Shown: positions 52,906 through 61,140, counted from the stretch's first letter. The stretch is 64,000 nucleotides of DNA from an uncultured Bacteroidales bacterium (GCA_946408345.1 CAMJRR010000009.1:29803-93802); one strand, 5' to 3'. The notes: generated from the sequence alone by a model not told the origin. A program made the numbers and translations.

Positions 52906-53016
52906 GCCTTGCAGGAAGAAATCGGGAAGCTGAAAAGCGATATCCGTCTTTATGCAAGCTTAAATAGGGACTCCATCCGCGATTATCATGAGATGGTTTT
53001 AGGGGATTTGGATTAA
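52906..53016 (+). pseudogene. Third copy of the coiled-coil gene's 3' end
   Basis: The last 37 codons again, from A-L-Q-E-E-I-G to DYHEMVLGDLD, stop TAA. It is in frame with no change of reading, nearly synonymous to copies 1 and 2, and has no start. It ends 9 bases before the convergent murB stop. Confidence 0.85.
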
Positions 53017-53025
53017 GCGCCCCGA

Positions 53026-54039
53026 CTATACAAAATTCACCTCCGGGCTAATCCTAATCCCAAACTTTTCTTCCACGGAAACTTGGATTTTTTGGGCCAG
53101 TTCCACGATATCATGGCCTTTTCCACCACCGTAATGCACCAAGACGAGCGCCTGCTTGTCGTACACGCCCACATAGTCATTGCGCCAGCCTTTCCAACCG
53201 GACTGCTCAATCAGCCAGCCCGCCGGCACTTTCACCATGCCGTTAGGCTCGTCGTAATGTGGTATCATGGGATACTCTGTTAGCAAAGCCTCAAATTGCG
53301 TCCTTTCAATGACAGGATTCTTGAAGAAACTGCCTGCACTACCAATCTGTTTCACATCAGGGAGTTTGGCGTCGCGGATGGCGCAGATGGCATCGTGGAG
53401 TTGCTGTAATGTTGGGTTTTCAATGCCGTTCTGCTCCAGATAGGCCTTGATGTTACCGTATTCGAGGTGGAGTGGGGCTTCTTTTTTCAACAAAAAGTCC
53501 ACCGACGTGATGACATATCGCCCTTTCAGCTCGTGTTTGAAGATGCTCTCACGGTAGCCAAAACGACAGTCCTCTTTGGTGAAAACTTTGGTCTCGCCTG
53601 TGGTCAAGTCCATGGCTTCGCAACATAGGAAATTGTCTTTCAGTTCCATGCCGTATGCACCGATGTTCTGCACAGGGGCAGCACCTACCTTGCCAGGGAT
53701 ATGGGCCAGGTTCTCCACACCATGCCATCCTTTGCCGACACAGAAACGCACGAAGTCGGGCCAGTCCTCGCCCGCTTGGGCACGCACCACGACATCGTTT
53801 CCGTTCTCTCTAAGGATTTCGATACCTTTCGTGTTGATGTAGACGACGATGCCGTCAAACACCTCGTTTTGGAAAAGGATATTGTTGCCTCCACTGAGAA
53901 TTAGGATATTTTGGCTTTGCAAAGTTCCGCTTTTGATAAGCGTTTGCAGTTCGCTGATTGCGTTGATTTCTGCGAATTGCTTCGCCACGGCATCGAAGCT
54001 GAAGCTGTTGTAGGGTTTGAGGTTGTGGTTTGTTTTCAT
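53026..54039 (-). CDS. murB: UDP-N-acetylenolpyruvoylglucosamine reductase
   Basis: A 337-residue FAD enzyme that reduces UDP-GlcNAc-enolpyruvate to UDP-MurNAc. The FAD domain has ILSGGNNILF and GWHGVENLAHIPGKVGAAPVQNIGAYG. The substrate domain has CRFGYRESIFKHE, the catalytic Ser in QIGSAGSFFKNP, and VPAGWLIEQSGWKG. The start is the ATG at 54037-54039 (MKTNHNLKPYNSF), since a -7 box lies just upstream. Normal length for the short-loop Bacteroidota form. Its 3' neighbour is the third gene-end copy. Confidence 0.95.
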   Translation of the reverse strand: MKTNHNLKPYNSFSFDAVAKQFAEINAISELQTLIKSGTLQSQNILILSGGNNILFQNEVFDGIVVYINTKGIEILRENGNDVVVRAQAGEDWPDFVRFCVGKGWHGVENLAHIPGKVGAAPVQNIGAYGMELKDNFLCCEAMDLTTGETKVFTKEDCRFGYRESIFKHELKGRYVITSVDFLLKKEAPLHLEYGNIKAYLEQNGIENPTLQQLHDAICAIRDAKLPDVKQIGSAGSFFKNPVIERTQFEALLTEYPMIPHYDEPNGMVKVPAGWLIEQSGWKGWRNDYVGVYDKQALVLVHYGGGKGHDIVELAQKIQVSVEEKFGIRISPEVNFV

Positions 54040-54043
54040 GGTG

Positions 54044-54051
54044 CAAAGGTA
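54044..54051 (-). promoter_or_regulatory. -7 box for murB
   Basis: TACCTTTG on the minus strand, close to the start codon, which implies a very short leader. Confidence 0.5.
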
Positions 54052-54091
54052 AGTGAAATCTGTGAAAACTCGTCCAAATTGAAAATGTTTG

Positions 54092-54099
54092 TATATTTG
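54092..54099 (+). promoter_or_regulatory. -7 box for the DUF4160-DUF2442 pair
   Basis: TATATTTG 17 bases before the ATG at 54117. Confidence 0.6.
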
Positions 54100-54116
54100 C
54101 GGCAAATTATTCAGTT

Positions 54117-54374
54117 ATGCCGCAAATTAGTTTCTTTTATGGAATCGTCATTTTCATGAATTTCGATGACCATGTTCCACCTCATTTTCATGCTTGGTAC
54201 GGTGATTATAAGGTTACAGTAAGTATCCGAGACGGAGTGGTAACAGGAAAAATGCCAGGCCGAGCTTTGCGTATGATTTTGGAATGGCTTGACATTCACC
54301 GTGATGAGTTACTTGAGAACTGGGAAAAGGCCCAAAACGGCTCACCTTTGGATAAGATAGACCCTCTAAAATGA
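54117..54374 (+). CDS. DUF4160 protein
   Basis: An 85-residue protein with the DUF4160 pattern FYGIVIFMNFDDHVPPHFHAWYGDYKV, a His-rich core, then MPGRALRMILEWLDIHRDEL. It overlaps the next gene (DUF2442) by ATGA. The two families are a recurrent small pair, often regarded as toxin-antitoxin-like, though the activity is not proven. It lies between murB and a glycosyltransferase. Confidence 0.9.
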   Translation: MPQISFFYGIVIFMNFDDHVPPHFHAWYGDYKVTVSIRDGVVTGKMPGRALRMILEWLDIHRDELLENWEKAQNGSPLDKIDPLK

Positions 54375-54616
54375 TTGCTATGTTCCTCGAAATCAATAAA
54401 GCCGAATATCTTGGCGATTACAAAATTCGTTTGTGGTTCAACAACGATGAAGTTCGCGTTGTCGACCTCGCCAATTCATTGCAAGGGGAGGCTTTTCTCC
54501 CTTTGCGTAACAAGGATTTTTTCAAGCGTTTTTTCATCCGTTTTAACACGATTGAATGGGAAAACGGTGCCGATTTTGCTCCCGAATATTTGTATGAAAT
54601 CGGTGCAAGTGCTTGA
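54371..54616 (+). CDS. DUF2442 protein
   Basis: An 81-residue protein with the DUF2442 pattern VNKAEYLGDYKIRLWFNNDEVRVVDLA-like start and WENGADFAPEYLYEIGA end. It is translationally coupled to DUF4160. Its stop is directly followed by the glycosyltransferase ATG, so it could be cotranscribed with that operon. Confidence 0.9.
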   Translation: MIAMFLEINKAEYLGDYKIRLWFNNDEVRVVDLANSLQGEAFLPLRNKDFFKRFFIRFNTIEWENGADFAPEYLYEIGASA

Positions 54617-54622
54617 ATGGTT

Positions 54623-55738
54623 ATGAAACGCGCCATCGTATCGGTGATTAACGACTTGGTTACGGACCAAAGGGTCAACAAGTCGTGCCTGGCCTTGCAA
54701 AAGGCTGGATACGAGGTGCTTTTGGTTGGCAGGAAACAGCGCAAGAGCCCTCCCATGGATGAACGCCCATACGCCTCGCATCGGATGAAGCTGCTCTTCG
54801 AGAAAGGACCGTGTTTCTATGCCGAATATAACATTCGACTGTTTTTCTTCTTGCTGTTCCATTGCGTCAACCTTTTGATTTCCAATGATTTGGATACCAT
54901 CTTGCCCAACTTTCTCATCTCACGGCTGAAAGGCTGCAAGATGGTTTTCGACAGCCACGAGTATTTCACCGAGACGCCTGAATTGGTGCATCGACCCAAA
55001 GTGCAAAAGGTGTGGAAACGCATAGAAGGCTTCGTCGTGCCCAAATTGAGCGAGATGATTACCGTTTGCGACAGTATTGCCGACTTATTCCATAAGAAAT
55101 ACGGTGTCAAGTGCCATGTCATCCGCAACATCCCGCCACGAAAGGCCCTGCCACCCAAAGGCGACAAAACTGCTTTGGGACTTCCTACCGATAAGCATCT
55201 TTTAATCCTCCAAGGTTCAGGCATCAACATTCAACGTGGTGCCGAGGAATTGGTGCAAGCGCTGCAATACCTTGATGACTGTTTTCTGATGATTATCGGC
55301 GGGGGCGATGTGCTGCCTGTCTTGAAGCAAATGGTTGTAGACCTGAAAATCACCGAACGTGTGCGCTTCTTCTCGAGGATGCCTTACCAGCAAATGATGG
55401 CCTACACCCAACTCGCCGAGTTGGGCTTCTGCTTGGACAAAGACACCAACCTCAATTACCGCTTCAGCCTCCCCAACAAACTTTTTGACTTCATTCAAGC
55501 AGGTGTACCGATTGTGGCCTCGCATTTGACTGAGATTGAGAAGATTATCAGACAATATGACCTAGGCCTATTTATCGAGAACCACGAACCTGCGACCATT
55601 GCTGCCACCATCCGTGAGGCTTTGTCGGATGAGGTGAGAAGAGCGCAATGGAAACAGAATTTGCACATAGCGGCACAGGATTTGTGTTGGGAGAACGAGG
55701 AACAAAAATTGCTTGAAATCTACAGACATTATGAATGA
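54623..55738 (+). CDS. Glycosyltransferase (GT4-like)
   Basis: A 371-residue GT-B enzyme beginning KRAIVSVINDLVTDQRVNKSC, typical of the GT4 proteins of Bacteroidota cell-surface clusters. It then has VFDSHEYFTETPELV, ITVCDSIADLFHKKYG, LILQGSGINIQRGAEEL, MIIGGGDVLP and a donor motif (LPNKLFDFIQAGVPIVAS). I prefer the ATG at 54623 over one at 54617. It overlaps the next glycosyltransferase gene by 8 bp. Product unknown; probably a lipid-linked glycan. Confidence 0.85.
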   Translation: MKRAIVSVINDLVTDQRVNKSCLALQKAGYEVLLVGRKQRKSPPMDERPYASHRMKLLFEKGPCFYAEYNIRLFFFLLFHCVNLLISNDLDTILPNFLISRLKGCKMVFDSHEYFTETPELVHRPKVQKVWKRIEGFVVPKLSEMITVCDSIADLFHKKYGVKCHVIRNIPPRKALPPKGDKTALGLPTDKHLLILQGSGINIQRGAEELVQALQYLDDCFLMIIGGGDVLPVLKQMVVDLKITERVRFFSRMPYQQMMAYTQLAELGFCLDKDTNLNYRFSLPNKLFDFIQAGVPIVASHLTEIEKIIRQYDLGLFIENHEPATIAATIREALSDEVRRAQWKQNLHIAAQDLCWENEEQKLLEIYRHYE

Positions 55739-56855
55739 TACTGATTATCACCTACATATCATAGCTTTTGACGTGCCTTATCCTGCCAATTACGGTGGGG
55801 TGATTGACGTGTTTTACCGTATAAAAGCCCTTTCGGAAGCGGGTGTCAAGGTGCATCTGCATTGCTTTGAGTATGGACGTGGCGAGCAGGAGATCTTAAA
55901 TCGCTGTCATGAGGTGAAATACTACAAGCGCGACACTTCCTTTGTCAATCAGCTGAGTCTTACTCCGTTCATTGTCAATTCGCGCCGTTCCGAGGCGTTG
56001 GTTCAAGATTTGTTGAAAGATGATTACCCCATCCTTTGCGAAGGATTGCATACCACCGCTATTTTATTGGACAAACGATTGAAAAACAGAAAAATATATG
56101 TCCGAGCCCACAATGTGGAGCATGACTATTACAATAGCTTGGGCGACTCCGAAAGATGTGGTTGGAAACGGTTCTTTTATCATGCAGAGGCTTGGAAACT
56201 AAAACGTTATGAGTCTGTGCTGAAAAATGCAGTGGGCATTTTCGCTATTTCGCAAAAAGATGCTGATTATTTTTCGCAATGTTTTAAGAACGTGACCCTT
56301 GTCCCAGGCTTTAGTGCCAGCGACTCGGTGTGCTCTGAGACGGGTAGGGGAGAATATGTCTTGTATCACGGCAACCTTTCGGTTCGCGAGAATGAAGATG
56401 CTGCCAAGTGGCTGATAGAGAACGTCTTCTCCGAGCTTGATTTACATTGCATTGTGTCTGGCTTGAATCCTTCAGACAAATTGAAAAAGCTGGCTGATAA
56501 TTATTCTAATGTGACTTTGGTGGCCAATCCTGATGATGCCGAAATGATTGACCTTTTGCGTCAGGCACAGGTGAACATCTTGGTGACTAACCAGCCTACG
56601 GGTTTGAAACTAAAGTTGTTAAATGCACTATACAATGGGCGTTTTTGTTTGGTCAATTCCGATATGGTGAAAGGAACATCATTGGAAAGTCTTTGCGTGA
56701 TGGCCGATGAGCCGGAGCAAATGATAACTGAAATCAAAAGGTTGATGGAAGAGGATTTCACGGAGGAAGACATCGAAGAGCGAGATGCACAAATGCGGCA
56801 ATTGTATGACAACGAGGCCAATGCGCGAAAAATCGTTGAAGCTATAAGCTTTTAG
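55731..56855 (+). CDS. Glycosyltransferase (GT4-like)
   Basis: A 374-residue protein starting MNDTDYHLHIIAFDVPYPANYGGVID, a GT-B acceptor domain for sugar transfer, then VRAHNVEHDYYNSLG, FAISQKDADYF, VLYHGNLSVRENEDAAKWL and LLRQAQVNILVTNQPTG-L-K-L-K-L-L. It overlaps its partner upstream, so both act in one pathway. A repeat-rich hairpin at 56850-56918 follows. Confidence 0.8.
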   Translation: MNDTDYHLHIIAFDVPYPANYGGVIDVFYRIKALSEAGVKVHLHCFEYGRGEQEILNRCHEVKYYKRDTSFVNQLSLTPFIVNSRRSEALVQDLLKDDYPILCEGLHTTAILLDKRLKNRKIYVRAHNVEHDYYNSLGDSERCGWKRFFYHAEAWKLKRYESVLKNAVGIFAISQKDADYFSQCFKNVTLVPGFSASDSVCSETGRGEYVLYHGNLSVRENEDAAKWLIENVFSELDLHCIVSGLNPSDKLKKLADNYSNVTLVANPDDAEMIDLLRQAQVNILVTNQPTGLKLKLLNALYNGRFCLVNSDMVKGTSLESLCVMADEPEQMITEIKRLMEEDFTEEDIEERDAQMRQLYDNEANARKIVEAISF

Positions 56856-56918
56856 CTGTTAGCCATTAGGTTGCTTGCCAAAAGCTAACTGCTAATAGCT
56901 AACAGCTAACAGCTAAAA
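56850..56918. terminator. Bidirectional hairpin between convergent genes, made of AGCTAAC repeats
   Basis: TTTTAGCTGTTAGC at the left and GCTAACAGCTAACAGCTAAAA at the right are complementary. The right part is a tandem of GCTAACA. It can end transcription from both the glycosyltransferase and ftsE sides. Confidence 0.65.
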
Positions 56919-57608
56919 CTATTCCATCTCCGAGCAAACCACTGTGCCATTTTTGCAATTGGCGATGCGGGAGGGATATTTCTGCATAAGTGTGTAATTG
57001 TGTGTGGCCATCAGTACGGCAGTGCCATTTTCGCTGATTCTACGCAGTAGCTTCATCACATCGAGTGTGGTGTCGGGGTCGAGATTGCCTGTAGGTTCAT
57101 CGGCTATGATGACGTCAGGATAGTTAAGTAAGGCTCGTGCAATGGCCACGCCTTGCTGTTCGCCGCCCGACATTTGATGGGGCATGCTCATACGCTTGTC
57201 GGCCAGCCCTACCATAGTCAACACTTCGTCGATACGTTTCGAGATTTCACTAGATTCTTTCCATCCTGTCGCCCCAAGGACAAACGAAAGGTTTTTCTCA
57301 ACAGTGCGGTCAGTGAGCAGCTGGAAGTCTTGAAACACGATGCCAATTTTGCGGCGCAGATACGGTATGTCTTTTTTCCGCAGTTTGGTAAGGTCGTAGC
57401 CTGCCACTTTCACGGAGCCGTCTTTGGCGGGTAACTCTCCGTATAAAGTCTTTAGCAATGAGGACTTTCCGCTTCCTGTGCGACCGATGAGGTAGATGAA
57501 CTCGCCCTTGTTTAATGTCAGGTTGACATTGGAAAGAATGAGATTCTCCCGTTGGAATATGGAGGCATTCTTGATTTCAATGATGGGTTCTGGCATATTC
57601 TGATTCAA
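56919..57608 (-). CDS. ftsE: Cell-division ABC transporter ATPase FtsE
   Basis: A 229-residue ABC ATPase that with FtsX controls septal peptidoglycan hydrolysis. Walker A is LIGRTGSGKSSLL, the Q-loop IVFQDFQLLTDRTV, signature MSGGEQQGVAIARA, Walker B VIIADEPTGNLD and H-loop ATHN. The signature has Gly where FtsE usually has Arg (EQQR), a small oddity. ftsX is not adjacent in this window; upstream are two TPM-domain genes. Confidence 0.88.
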   Translation of the reverse strand: MNQNMPEPIIEIKNASIFQRENLILSNVNLTLNKGEFIYLIGRTGSGKSSLLKTLYGELPAKDGSVKVAGYDLTKLRKKDIPYLRRKIGIVFQDFQLLTDRTVEKNLSFVLGATGWKESSEISKRIDEVLTMVGLADKRMSMPHQMSGGEQQGVAIARALLNYPDVIIADEPTGNLDPDTTLDVMKLLRRISENGTAVLMATHNYTLMQKYPSRIANCKNGTVVCSEME

Positions 57609-57681
57609 GATTTAATTTGTAATTCGTTTTTTTGCTGTCTCGCTATGGCAGCTCTGCATCTTTTTTACTGGTAACTGATAA

Positions 57682-58449
57682 TTACCAACTCCCCGAGGCT
57701 CCTCCTCCTCCGAAGCCTCCACCACCGAAGCCTCCGAAACCTCCACCGCCACTGAAGCTTCCGCCTCCTCCAAAACTTCCGCCCATAGGAATCCAGATGG
57801 TGCGTGTGCCGCCACCAGAATAGTTTTGGTTGCCATTGCTGGAACGGAAGATGAGGATAAGGGCAATAATGAAGATAAGAATGAGCCAGAAGGGAATGGG
57901 CTCGCCGCCGTTGGCATATTCGTCTTGGGTGAACTTGCCCGAGCAGAGATCCATAATCACGTTGATGGCGTTGTCAATACCAGTGTAATAGTCGTCCTCC
58001 TTGAAAGAGGGAATCATCTCGTAATTGATGATGCGTTTGGCTGTGGCATCGGTTACATATTCCTCCATACCGTAGCCAGGACTGATGTTGACTTGACCGC
58101 GTTCGTTGCCATTCTTAGGTTTGACCAAGATGACCACTCCGTTGTTCTTGCCCTTTTGTCCTACACCCCAACTATGGCCAATTTCGGTAGCATACTGCTC
58201 AATGGTGTACCCCTGCAGGTCGTTGACAAGGAGAATCAAGATTTGAGTAGAAGTGCTATCATTGTAAGCTACCAGTTTTCGCTCCAAAATCTCAACCTGA
58301 CTGGTGCTCAATGTGCTCGTGAAGTCGTTCACCAATCGAGGTGGATTGGACGGGGTCGGCAGTTGGGCTTTCAATACTGTCCCAAAAGCAAGCAATATGA
58401 AAAGTAAGCTAAGGAGTAATGTAAGCTTATGTCTATCAGTTGTTTTCAT
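57682..58449 (-). CDS. TPM-domain membrane protein with glycine-rich tail
   Basis: A 255-residue protein. The signal peptide (LSLLFILLAFGTVLKAQ) is followed by a TPM domain (VNDFTSTLSTSQVEILERKL, STSTQILILLVNDLQGYTIEQYATE, NNGVVILVKP, GYGMEEYVTDATAKRII). A membrane helix (FWLILIFIIALILIF) comes next, and a C-terminal low-complexity GGGSFGGGGS.. tail. The ATG at 58447-58449 is chosen; it overlaps the previous gene's end by 14 bp. TPM proteins occur in envelope and photosystem-repair contexts; here the role is unknown. The paired TPM gene upstream is typical, although the usual lemA gene is absent. Confidence 0.85.
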   Translation of the reverse strand: MKTTDRHKLTLLLSLLFILLAFGTVLKAQLPTPSNPPRLVNDFTSTLSTSQVEILERKLVAYNDSTSTQILILLVNDLQGYTIEQYATEIGHSWGVGQKGKNNGVVILVKPKNGNERGQVNISPGYGMEEYVTDATAKRIINYEMIPSFKEDDYYTGIDNAINVIMDLCSGKFTQDEYANGGEPIPFWLILIFIIALILIFRSSNGNQNYSGGGTRTIWIPMGGSFGGGGSFSGGGGFGGFGGGGFGGGGASGSW

Positions 58450-58879
58450 AGGAAATGTCATCTGGGATTTCGTTAATGTCGTCGGTTTGGTAAGGGAAAT
58501 ATGCCTTGAGTTTTTCGCCGCAACGCATGATGCCTTGTTCAAGGCCTTCAGCGAAACGGCCTTCCTTGAAGTGGCTTAGCATCAGGTCTTTCACGTCATT
58601 CCAAAAACTATCCTCAACCACATTGTTGATGCCTTCGTCGCCGAGGATGGCAAACTTGTGGTCTTTTACTGCCAAGTAGATGAGTACACCGTTGTGCAAT
58701 TTTGTTTCGTTTAGTTTCAGACGGTTGAAAACGACGAGGCTGCGTTTTTCGGCATTGCCACGACAGTGGTTTTCGATGTGAACTTTGATTTCACCAGAAG
58801 TGTTCAGTTCGGCTTGCTTGATAGCTTCAACCACGCGATGGTCTTCATCTCGGTTCAGTATGGTAACGGCGTTTGACAT
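58436..58879 (-). CDS. TPM-domain cytoplasmic protein
   Basis: A 147-residue protein starting MSNAVTILNRDEDHRVVEAIKQAE, with TSGEIKVHIENHC, LHNGVLIYLAVKDHKFAILGDEGINNVV and HFKEGRFAEGLEQGIMRCGEKL. It is a TPM domain without signal or membrane segment. It is coupled to the membrane TPM protein by a 14-bp overlap. Probably works with it in the same complex. Confidence 0.85.
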   Translation of the reverse strand: MSNAVTILNRDEDHRVVEAIKQAELNTSGEIKVHIENHCRGNAEKRSLVVFNRLKLNETKLHNGVLIYLAVKDHKFAILGDEGINNVVEDSFWNDVKDLMLSHFKEGRFAEGLEQGIMRCGEKLKAYFPYQTDDINEIPDDISYENN

Positions 58880-58896
58880 AATCGTTCTTTTGACTG

Positions 58897-58904
58897 CAAA
58901 AATA
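58897..58904 (-). promoter_or_regulatory. -7 box for the TPM genes
   Basis: TATTTTTG on the minus strand, 17 bases before the ATG at 58877-58879. Confidence 0.65.
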
Positions 58905-58945
58905 GTCATTTTCCATCCATTTGGCGTTTGTGAAGCGATTTTTTG

Positions 58946-58953
58946 TTTCTTTG
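58946..58953 (+). promoter_or_regulatory. Variant -7 box for the FISUMP lipoprotein gene
   Basis: TTTCTTTG within TTTTTTGTTTCTTTGCAA. The same stretch occurs 37-40 bases before the start of the related gene at 61873 (61836-61843). Confidence 0.5.
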
Positions 58954-58981
58954 CAACCTAAAACGACAAAAAAGAATGGGT

Positions 58982-59719
58982 ATGAACAAGTTAATCAAGT
59001 CGATAGCGGCCATTACGCTGATGCTGGTTTTTGAAGTCGGTTGCACCAAACCCTATGAACCGAACAATGGCGGAAATGAAGGAGAAAACGATAGCATTGC
59101 CGATAATGGTGGCTCGTTGAATGGCCACGAATTTGTTGATTTGGGTTTGCCTAGCGGCACCTTGTGGGCGACTTGCAACATAGGTGCAGATACGCCAGAG
59201 GACTATGGTGATTACTTTGCCTGGGGCGAGACCGAACCTAAGGAAATCTATGACTGGAAAAGTTACAAATACGGACGTTTTCTCAACGAACGTTATGAAT
59301 TGAACAAGTACTGCACCGATTCGGTTTATGGACTAGACGGCTTTGTTGACAACCTGACCATTTTGGAGCCTGTTGATGACGTAGTCAGGATTTATTGGGG
59401 CGCAGACTGGCGTATGCCGACCATAGAGGAATGGGAGGAATTGTTCTTGAATACGACAGGCACTTGGACTACCCAGAATGATGTGAATGGATGGCGCTGC
59501 ACCGCTTCGAATGGCAAAAGCATCTTCCTGCCTGCTGCAGGCTACTGGTGGGGAGACGCGTTCAATGCTAACCTCGGCCTCTATTGGTCATGCACGCTCA
59601 ACCCTCTCTATCCGAACCGTGCATGGGGGTTCCATTTCAATTCGTTCCAATGCCACCTTTGCGGCAGCAGCGACCGCAATCGGGGACAAACGGTGCGGGC
59701 GGTGTGCTGCCGTCAGTAA
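58982..59719 (+). CDS. FISUMP-domain lipoprotein
   Basis: A 245-residue lipoprotein (LMLVFEVGCTKPY). It has an acidic, glycine-rich spacer and then a Fibrobacter-succinogenes-major-paralogous (FISUMP) domain: HEFVDLGLPSGTLWATCNIGA, EDYGDYFAWGET, RMPTIEEWEEL, LPAAGYWWGD, YWSCTLNP and VRAVC. The domain is related to DUF1566/SUMF1-type folds and is surface-exposed. Either ATG at 58976 or 58982 is possible. It is convergent with ATPase E, overlapping it by 7 bp. Confidence 0.85.
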   Translation: MNKLIKSIAAITLMLVFEVGCTKPYEPNNGGNEGENDSIADNGGSLNGHEFVDLGLPSGTLWATCNIGADTPEDYGDYFAWGETEPKEIYDWKSYKYGRFLNERYELNKYCTDSVYGLDGFVDNLTILEPVDDVVRIYWGADWRMPTIEEWEELFLNTTGTWTTQNDVNGWRCTASNGKSIFLPAAGYWWGDAFNANLGLYWSCTLNPLYPNRAWGFHFNSFQCHLCGSSDRNRGQTVRAVCCRQ

Positions 59720-60915
59720 AGCAACCCGAACATCCAAAGAGGGATCTTGTTTCCATAGCCCACTTCGGTTTCGTCCACAGCCAAATAACTGCTGGGGATG
59801 TCCTTGATTTGGTCGAAGCTTTTCTTGCGCCCGCCCACTTCAAAGAGGTACTTCCCGTCAACAAGAAAATCTCCTTTGGGTGGATAGGTCACCTGATGCG
59901 ATTGGCTCAACTGGTTGAAGAAGAACAACTCACGCATTGTGCCGATGTTGGGCTGCATCGTGAAAGCATTCATGAGGTTGGTGTTGTTAAGGTAGATTTT
60001 TTCGGGACGCGACAGGTCCGACAACTTTCTGGGCGTGTCGGTGAGCAAAGAGAGTAGCCCTGCCTTTTCCAAGGCATACAGCATCTTCAACCCTTGGTTC
60101 CGGTCGGTGTCCAACTCGCGGTAAAGCTCCGACATGTTGGGCTTCTGTGGCACTTGCTCGGCCAGGATCATGAACATCTTCTTGGCTTTCTTGATGGTGG
60201 ATTGCTCCACATTCTCAATTACTGCGTAATCGTTCTCCAGGATGTGGTTGACCACATTCTGCAAACGGTTGGCATACCCGCCGTAAATGTCTTTGTAGAA
60301 AGGATAATACCCTATCTTCAGATATTGGACGAAAGCAGGCAACACCTTGAAGCCGTCACTGATGATTTCCATGGCGATGCTCTTGTGCTTTTTCAGCAAG
60401 TCCTTCAACTCGATGGTGGGAATGTCCTTGATGCCTTCAAACTTCAGGTACTCACGGAATGAAAGTCCCGTCAGGGTGTATTCCATCAGCCTTCTTGAGA
60501 GGTCGCCTTTGCCTTTCTCCATCTTGAGCATCGACGAGCCAGTGTAGGCAACGTAAAGCCTGGGGTAGTTGTCGTTGAGGTTCTTCAGGACGGTCTGCCA
60601 CGAGTCCAGATAATGAATCTCGTCAAGGAAAAGATAGCGACCGCCATAGGCATAATAGTCCTCCACCACATCCGCAAAAGCGTGTGTTGCAAACCAGAGG
60701 TCATCCAACGAAGCGTACAGCACCTCCGAAGTGTCGGGAAAGGCCTCCTTGATGTGTTGGAGCATCAGCGTGGACTTGCCAGTGCCTTTCGGTCCTTTGA
60801 TGCCGATGAGTCGGTCTCTCCAGTCGATTTTCTCGAACAGGTATCGTTTGAAGTCGGTGGAGGTGGCTTGCAGCTTTCTGTCCAAGACCTTTTGCAGATA
60901 TTCAATTGAGTTCAT
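59713..60915 (-). CDS. AAA ATPase E (AAA_14 with DUF4143)
   Basis: A 400-residue ATPase closely related to ATPase A. Walker A is GPKGTGKS (residues 41-48), Walker B YLFLDEIHY, sensor AYTGSSMLKM, then GLSFREYLKFEG. The C-terminal DUF4143 half runs to KKSFDQIKDIPSSYL and IPLWMFGLLY. Its first residues (MNSIEYLQKVL) have a repeat array and a dispersed repeat copy directly upstream. Its function is unknown. It is flanked by FISUMP lipoproteins and a broken PIN toxin. Confidence 0.87.
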   Translation of the reverse strand: MNSIEYLQKVLDRKLQATSTDFKRYLFEKIDWRDRLIGIKGPKGTGKSTLMLQHIKEAFPDTSEVLYASLDDLWFATHAFADVVEDYYAYGGRYLFLDEIHYLDSWQTVLKNLNDNYPRLYVAYTGSSMLKMEKGKGDLSRRLMEYTLTGLSFREYLKFEGIKDIPTIELKDLLKKHKSIAMEIISDGFKVLPAFVQYLKIGYYPFYKDIYGGYANRLQNVVNHILENDYAVIENVEQSTIKKAKKMFMILAEQVPQKPNMSELYRELDTDRNQGLKMLYALEKAGLLSLLTDTPRKLSDLSRPEKIYLNNTNLMNAFTMQPNIGTMRELFFFNQLSQSHQVTYPPKGDFLVDGKYLFEVGGRKKSFDQIKDIPSSYLAVDETEVGYGNKIPLWMFGLLY

Positions 60916-60935
60916 GGTTGTTATATTTTAACTAC

Positions 60936-60975
60936 GTTGAAATGCCCCGCATTCGGCGGAGCCAATCTTCGATTT
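60936..60975. repeat. Dispersed repeat, intergenic copy 2
   Basis: GTTGAAATGCCCCGCATTCGG, then CGGAGCCAATCTTCGATTT. Copies are at 62835-62873 and, inside a glycosyltransferase gene, at 2175-2209. This one lies in the leader of ATPase E, downstream of its -7 box. Confidence 0.7.
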
Positions 60976-60979
60976 GCCG

Positions 60980-60987
60980 CAAAGATA
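60980..60987 (-). promoter_or_regulatory. -7 box for ATPase E
   Basis: TATCTTTG on the minus strand, 65 bases before the ATG. It overlaps the first unit of the 33-bp array. Confidence 0.65.
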
Positions 60988-61113
60988 CGAATAATATTTC
61001 AAAACACAATTATTTTGCAGAAAATAATGTATTAAAACACTAAAATATTGTAGATAATAATGTTTGAAAATACTAAAGCAATAATAAAAATAGTGTTTCT
61101 AAACACTAATTAG
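60982..61113. repeat. 33-bp repeat array upstream of ATPase E, 4 units
   Basis: Units start at 60982, 61015, 61048 and 61081. Shared bases are AATAATGT.T..AAAA.ACTAAA; the first and last units are diverged. The sequence is unrelated to the 33-bp array of ATPase B but has the same period. The array overlaps the -7 box. Confidence 0.65.
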
Positions 61114-61140
61114 GTAACATCGGATTGTAAACTTGCTGTG

